NCBI GenBank assembly: GCA_964442965.1 | Contig: CAYUBE010000031.1 | Span: forward strand, 1-7,136 | DNA from: CAJAQL01 sp964442965 | GTDB taxonomy: Bacteria > Patescibacteriota > Minisyncoccia > UBA6257 > 2-01-FULL-56-20 | DNA: 7,136 nucleotides | Reading direction: 5' to 3' | In this document: positions 5,539-7,136 of the stretch, one piece after another | Layout of the letters: every line of letters begins with the position of its first letter | Numbering within the stretch: position 1 is the first letter of the stretch | Position numbers and translations under genes: made by a program | The notes under the pieces: model-generated | Databases searched by the model: none | Told to the model about the DNA's origin: nothing | The model's input: the letters and a program-made list of their open reading frames with translations, nothing else

Positions 5539-5976
5539 ATGCCTAATATTAAAAAATTTGTTGTCCGGTGCCGAGGAATTATTTTATACAACAACAAGCT
5601 GCTTGTCGTCAGGCATCCGAGTGACGTGAGTTACGCGGCGCTGCCTGGCGGACACTTGGAGTGGGGAGAAGATATAAAAGATTGTCTCCGCAGGGAGATT
5701 ATTGAAGAGCTCGGAGTCGAACCGAAGATCGGGAGGTTGCTATACGTTAATAGCTTCGTAAACCAAGAAGACGTCCACTCGGTTGAATTTTTCTTTGAAG
5801 TCACGAATGGTATCGATTATGAAGAATGCGAAAAACGTGCACGAACCCATGCGCACGAACTCGCTGAAATTTCTTGGGCCAGCCCCGCCGACAACGTACA
5901 GATCCGTCCGGAACAATTAGCCAGGGACTTTAAAGAAGGGAGTATCTTATCCACCGCGGTTCGATATATTTCATAG
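5539..5976 (+). CDS. Nudix hydrolase
   Basis: The 145-residue cytoplasmic enzyme has an intact Nudix box matching G-x5-E-x7-R-E-U-x-E-E-x-G-U: Gly38, Glu44, Arg52-Glu53, Glu56-Glu57 and Gly59-Val60. It is preceded by the usual first strand (VRCRGIILYNNKLLVV) and ALPGGHLEWGE. Known members hydrolyse nucleoside diphosphates linked to another group (oxidised dNTPs, ADP-ribose, nucleotide sugars, diadenosine polyphosphates) using Mg2+ or Mn2+. No substrate-specific motif, such as a proline downstream of the box marking ADP-ribose enzymes, can be assigned with confidence. The length is that of a single Nudix domain with no accessory domain. The C-terminal part (100-135, THAHELAEISWASPADN) is the typical closing strand and helix. 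The 200 bases after it hold a regulatory region for the next gene and no clear terminator. Confidence 0.93.
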   Translation: MPNIKKFVVRCRGIILYNNKLLVVRHPSDVSYAALPGGHLEWGEDIKDCLRREIIEELGVEPKIGRLLYVNSFVNQEDVHSVEFFFEVTNGIDYEECEKRARTHAHELAEISWASPADNVQIRPEQLARDFKEGSILSTAVRYIS

Positions 5977-6041
5977 TGACGTGTCTGCGATCCCCGATTC
6001 CTCAAAGAAAACAGCGTAAAGTAGTAATCTTTTTCTCCTCA

Positions 6042-6068
6042 TTTCCGTTGTGGTGTTGAATACGGAAA
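6042..6068. repeat. Inverted repeat next to the vault-like gene promoter, possible operator
   Basis: TTTCCGT (6042-6048) and ACGGAAA (6062-6068) are perfect seven-base inverted copies separated by 13 bases. Their centres lie 20 bases apart, about two helical turns, as for a dimeric regulator. The right arm runs into an A-tract (6066-6071) that ends just before the -35 box at 6073 and could also act as an UP element. There is no T-tract on either strand, so a terminator for the Nudix gene is unlikely. Confidence 0.4.
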
Positions 6069-6072
6069 AAAC

Positions 6073-6102
6073 TTGACAGAGATGCATATTTAATGGTAGA
6101 AC
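6073..6102 (+). promoter_or_regulatory. Sigma-70-type promoter of the vault-like gene
   Basis: A perfect TTGACA -35 (6073-6078) is followed after 18 bases by TAGAAC (6097-6102), four of six matches to the -10 consensus. The start would fall near 6109, leaving a leader of about 68 bases. This is unlike the leaderless pattern at several other genes in the window. Confidence 0.5.
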
Positions 6103-6119
6103 TTGCGCCAGAGTTGGAC

Positions 6120-6148
6120 GTTAAGTAACAATCCAATTATTTCTTAAC
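6120..6148 (+). promoter_or_regulatory. Weak stem in the leader of the vault-like gene
   Basis: GTTAAG (6120-6125) can pair with CTTAAC (6143-6148), with three further pairs (TAA with TTA) possible across a bulge. It is AT-rich and weak and lies 14 bases before the ribosome binding site. No riboswitch class is recognised, and chance is a fair explanation. Confidence 0.2.
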
Positions 6149-6161
6149 AATTTAATCAAAG

Positions 6162-6170
6162 AAAGGTAGG
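6162..6170 (+). promoter_or_regulatory. Ribosome binding site of the vault-like gene
   Basis: AAAGGTAGG ends six bases before ATG 6177 and offers either AAAGG (spacing ten) or AGG (spacing six) to the anti-Shine-Dalgarno. It supports ATG 6177 and contrasts with the lack of such sites at most neighbouring starts. Confidence 0.5.
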
Positions 6171-6176
6171 CGTGCT

Positions 6177-7088
6177 ATGGCAGACGCTCGCGATCGTGAT
6201 CTTGTGCTTGCACCAGGAACTTTTGCTTATATCCTTGACAACACCAAGGGTCACGTTAATGTCATCGTCGGTCCCAACAAAACAAGTTTGTCGGCAACCG
6301 ATATCCCTGTACTATGGGACGAAAACCATAGAACTTATAGAGAATGCGATGTCTTGAAAAATGCAATTCAATCTTTTTCAAGTGCCGCAGAGGGATTCTA
6401 TATCGTTCTCACAAATCCATCACAATCAGAAAAGGACCCTTTCCCTAAAACTGGAACCTCCAGTCTTTCAACAGACCTGTATATGGGTCGGAAAATTAAT
6501 ATTCCCGGTCCGATAAGTTTTCCGTTATGGCCATGCCAAACGGCAAAAGTAATTGAAGGACATCATCTACACTCTAATCAATATCTCATTGTTAGAATCT
6601 ATAATGATGAGGAGGCGAATAGCAACATAGCGAAAGCGGTCATCAAGAAACAGATAGCGAACACCACAAAGGGTGACGGTGGTGAAAAAAATGAAGATAG
6701 CGGTATCGACTCAATAAAGGAGAAAGAAAAAGAAATCGACAAGCCGAATTTTATAATGGGTCAGTTGATCATTGTAAGCGGTACGGAGGTTGCCTTCTAT
6801 ATTCCTCCAACAGGTATTGAGGTCATCCCTGATGGAAACGGTTCCTACGTCCGTGATGCTGTAACGTTAGAACGTCTTGAGTACTGCATACTCCTCGACG
6901 AAGACGGCAACAAACGTTACGTCCAAGGTCCAGCAGTTGTTTTCCCTTCACCAACAGAACAATTTGTGGAACAAGATGGACTCCGTAAATTCCGCGCCAT
7001 CGAACTTAACGAAATCAGCGGTCTCTACATAAAAGTAATAGCCGATTATGAAGATGGTGGAAAAGAATATGAAGCCGGCGAAGAATGA
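6177..7088 (+). CDS. Major vault protein (MVP)-like repeat protein, ends early by an apparent frameshift
   Basis: The 303 residues follow the order of the N-terminal MVP repeats, the modules that build the wall of the eukaryotic vault shell. Module 1 has RDLVLAPGTFAYILD (7-21) then VNVIVGP (27-33), compare MVP IPPYHYIHVLD and VEVGP; GFYIVLTNP (73-81), compare HYCTVANP; ISFPLWPCQTAKVI (113-126), compare DPFPLYPGEVLE; NQYLIVRIYNDEEA (134-147), compare ALHLKALLDFED; and MGQLIIVSGTEVAFYIPP (194-211), compare AGDEWLFEGPGTYIPR. Module 2 repeats this: LEYCILLDEDG (234-244), VQGPAVVFPSP (249-259), FRAIELNEISGLYIKVIA (272-289), DYEDGGKEYEAGEE (290-303). MVP strings are quoted from memory. Between modules lies a charged Lys/Glu/Asp/Asn insertion (about 148-190) where MVP has a short loop. 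There is no signal peptide or membrane segment, so it is probably cytoplasmic. The base composition looks more AT-rich than the genes to its left. The TGA stop truncates module 2; the -1 frame seems to carry on. Homology is likely; assembly into a particle is only inferred. Confidence 0.75.
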   Translation: MADARDRDLVLAPGTFAYILDNTKGHVNVIVGPNKTSLSATDIPVLWDENHRTYRECDVLKNAIQSFSSAAEGFYIVLTNPSQSEKDPFPKTGTSSLSTDLYMGRKINIPGPISFPLWPCQTAKVIEGHHLHSNQYLIVRIYNDEEANSNIAKAVIKKQIANTTKGDGGEKNEDSGIDSIKEKEKEIDKPNFIMGQLIIVSGTEVAFYIPPTGIEVIPDGNGSYVRDAVTLERLEYCILLDEDGNKRYVQGPAVVFPSPTEQFVEQDGLRKFRAIELNEISGLYIKVIADYEDGGKEYEAGEE

Positions 7089-7136
7089 CCTGGACCCGGT
7101 ATTTTAGACACAAAGGTCGAGACAAAATATACTTTG
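7085..7136 (+). CDS. Continuation of the vault-like protein in the -1 frame (partial at window edge)
   Basis: An ATG at 7085 overlaps the preceding TGA as ATGA, and its frame stays open to the window end, reading MTWTRYFRHKGRDKIYF. Module 1 of the preceding gene has the strand ending FYIPP after its G-Q-L-I segment, and MVP has TYIPR after GDEWLF; the K-I-Y-F ending falls in about the right place for module 2. Restoring one base before TGACC (for example CTG) would give AGEEL-TWTRYF and one continuous protein. So this is either the rest of a single frameshifted gene or a second cistron translated by termination-reinitiation. The -1 frame has its own stop at 7070-7072, so it cannot be an independent upstream-extended gene. 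Confidence 0.55.
   Translation, partial: MTWTRYFRHKGRDKIYF

Noticed and set aside
6172..6357. 61-codon frame starting five bases before the vault-like gene
   Set aside because: It overlaps the vault-like frame, lacks family features, and the spacing of the ribosome binding site fits ATG 6177 better.
7046..7088. Programmed -1 ribosomal frameshift site in the vault-like gene
   Set aside because: The A-rich stretch GGAAAAG lies upstream of a -1 frame stop (7070-7072), so slipping there would terminate at once, and no X-XXY-YYZ heptamer lies between that stop and the TGA.
1..7136. tRNA, rRNA, CRISPR array, insertion sequence or integrase site
   Set aside because: No cloverleaf-like segment, regularly spaced repeats, transposase motif or terminal inverted repeats were seen on either strand by reading.

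Overview
This 7.1 kb window looks like bacterial chromosome with moderate GC, short intergenic gaps, compact genes and no mobile element, tRNA, rRNA or CRISPR array that I can see. The gene content (pyruvoyl-dependent arginine decarboxylase, a small M50-like membrane protease, DedA, a GT4 glycosyltransferase, a stand-alone Nudix protein, tiny membrane proteins) and the frequent lack of a Shine-Dalgarno site, with -10 boxes sitting right against start codons, fit a Candidate Phyla Radiation (Patescibacteria, Parcubacteria-like) genome. That assignment is inference from style and content; no marker gene is present.

Layout, left to right. An uncertain gene tail lies at the left edge. The M50-like membrane metalloprotease (107-745, +) converges with pdaD (749-1303, -), leaving three bases between their stop codons. 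Reading leftward into pdaD is a minus-strand pair: a membrane-anchored Ser/Thr/Ala-rich protein with a PKD-like C-terminal domain (1726-2436), then a 74-residue unknown protein (1439-1663). The pair is closed by a clear intrinsic terminator (1369-1402). A 143-base divergent region (2437-2579), with a strong hairpin and a short direct repeat, separates this pair from a plus-strand operon: DedA membrane protein (2580-3206), GT4 glycosyltransferase (3190-4356, overlapping DedA) and an endonuclease/exonuclease/phosphatase-fold hydrolase (4366-5121). These three plausibly act together on membrane lipids or the envelope. Two small plus-strand genes follow: a one-helix membrane protein resembling DUF5665 (5219-5473) and a Nudix hydrolase (5539-5976).

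The most notable gene is the last one (6177-7088, +). Its 303 residues resemble, block by block, the N-terminal repeat modules of eukaryotic major vault protein (MVP), the shell protein of the vault particle. It contains two related copies of that module, the first carrying a charged lysine/glutamate-rich insertion. It is also the gene in the window with the most conventional expression signals: a perfect TTGACA -35 box, a leader of about 70 bases, a purine-rich ribosome binding site, and an inverted repeat just upstream of the promoter. The reading frame stops at 7088 inside the second module, and the -1 frame, opening with an ATGA overlap, appears to continue the module to the window edge. 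This is either a one-base deletion (real or a sequencing error) or a coupled split gene.

A second theme is that several starts (107, 1303, 2436, and less exactly 2580, 5219, 5539) have a -10-like hexamer about 6 to 15 bases before the ATG and no ribosome binding site. This suggests leaderless or nearly leaderless transcription as a common mode here.
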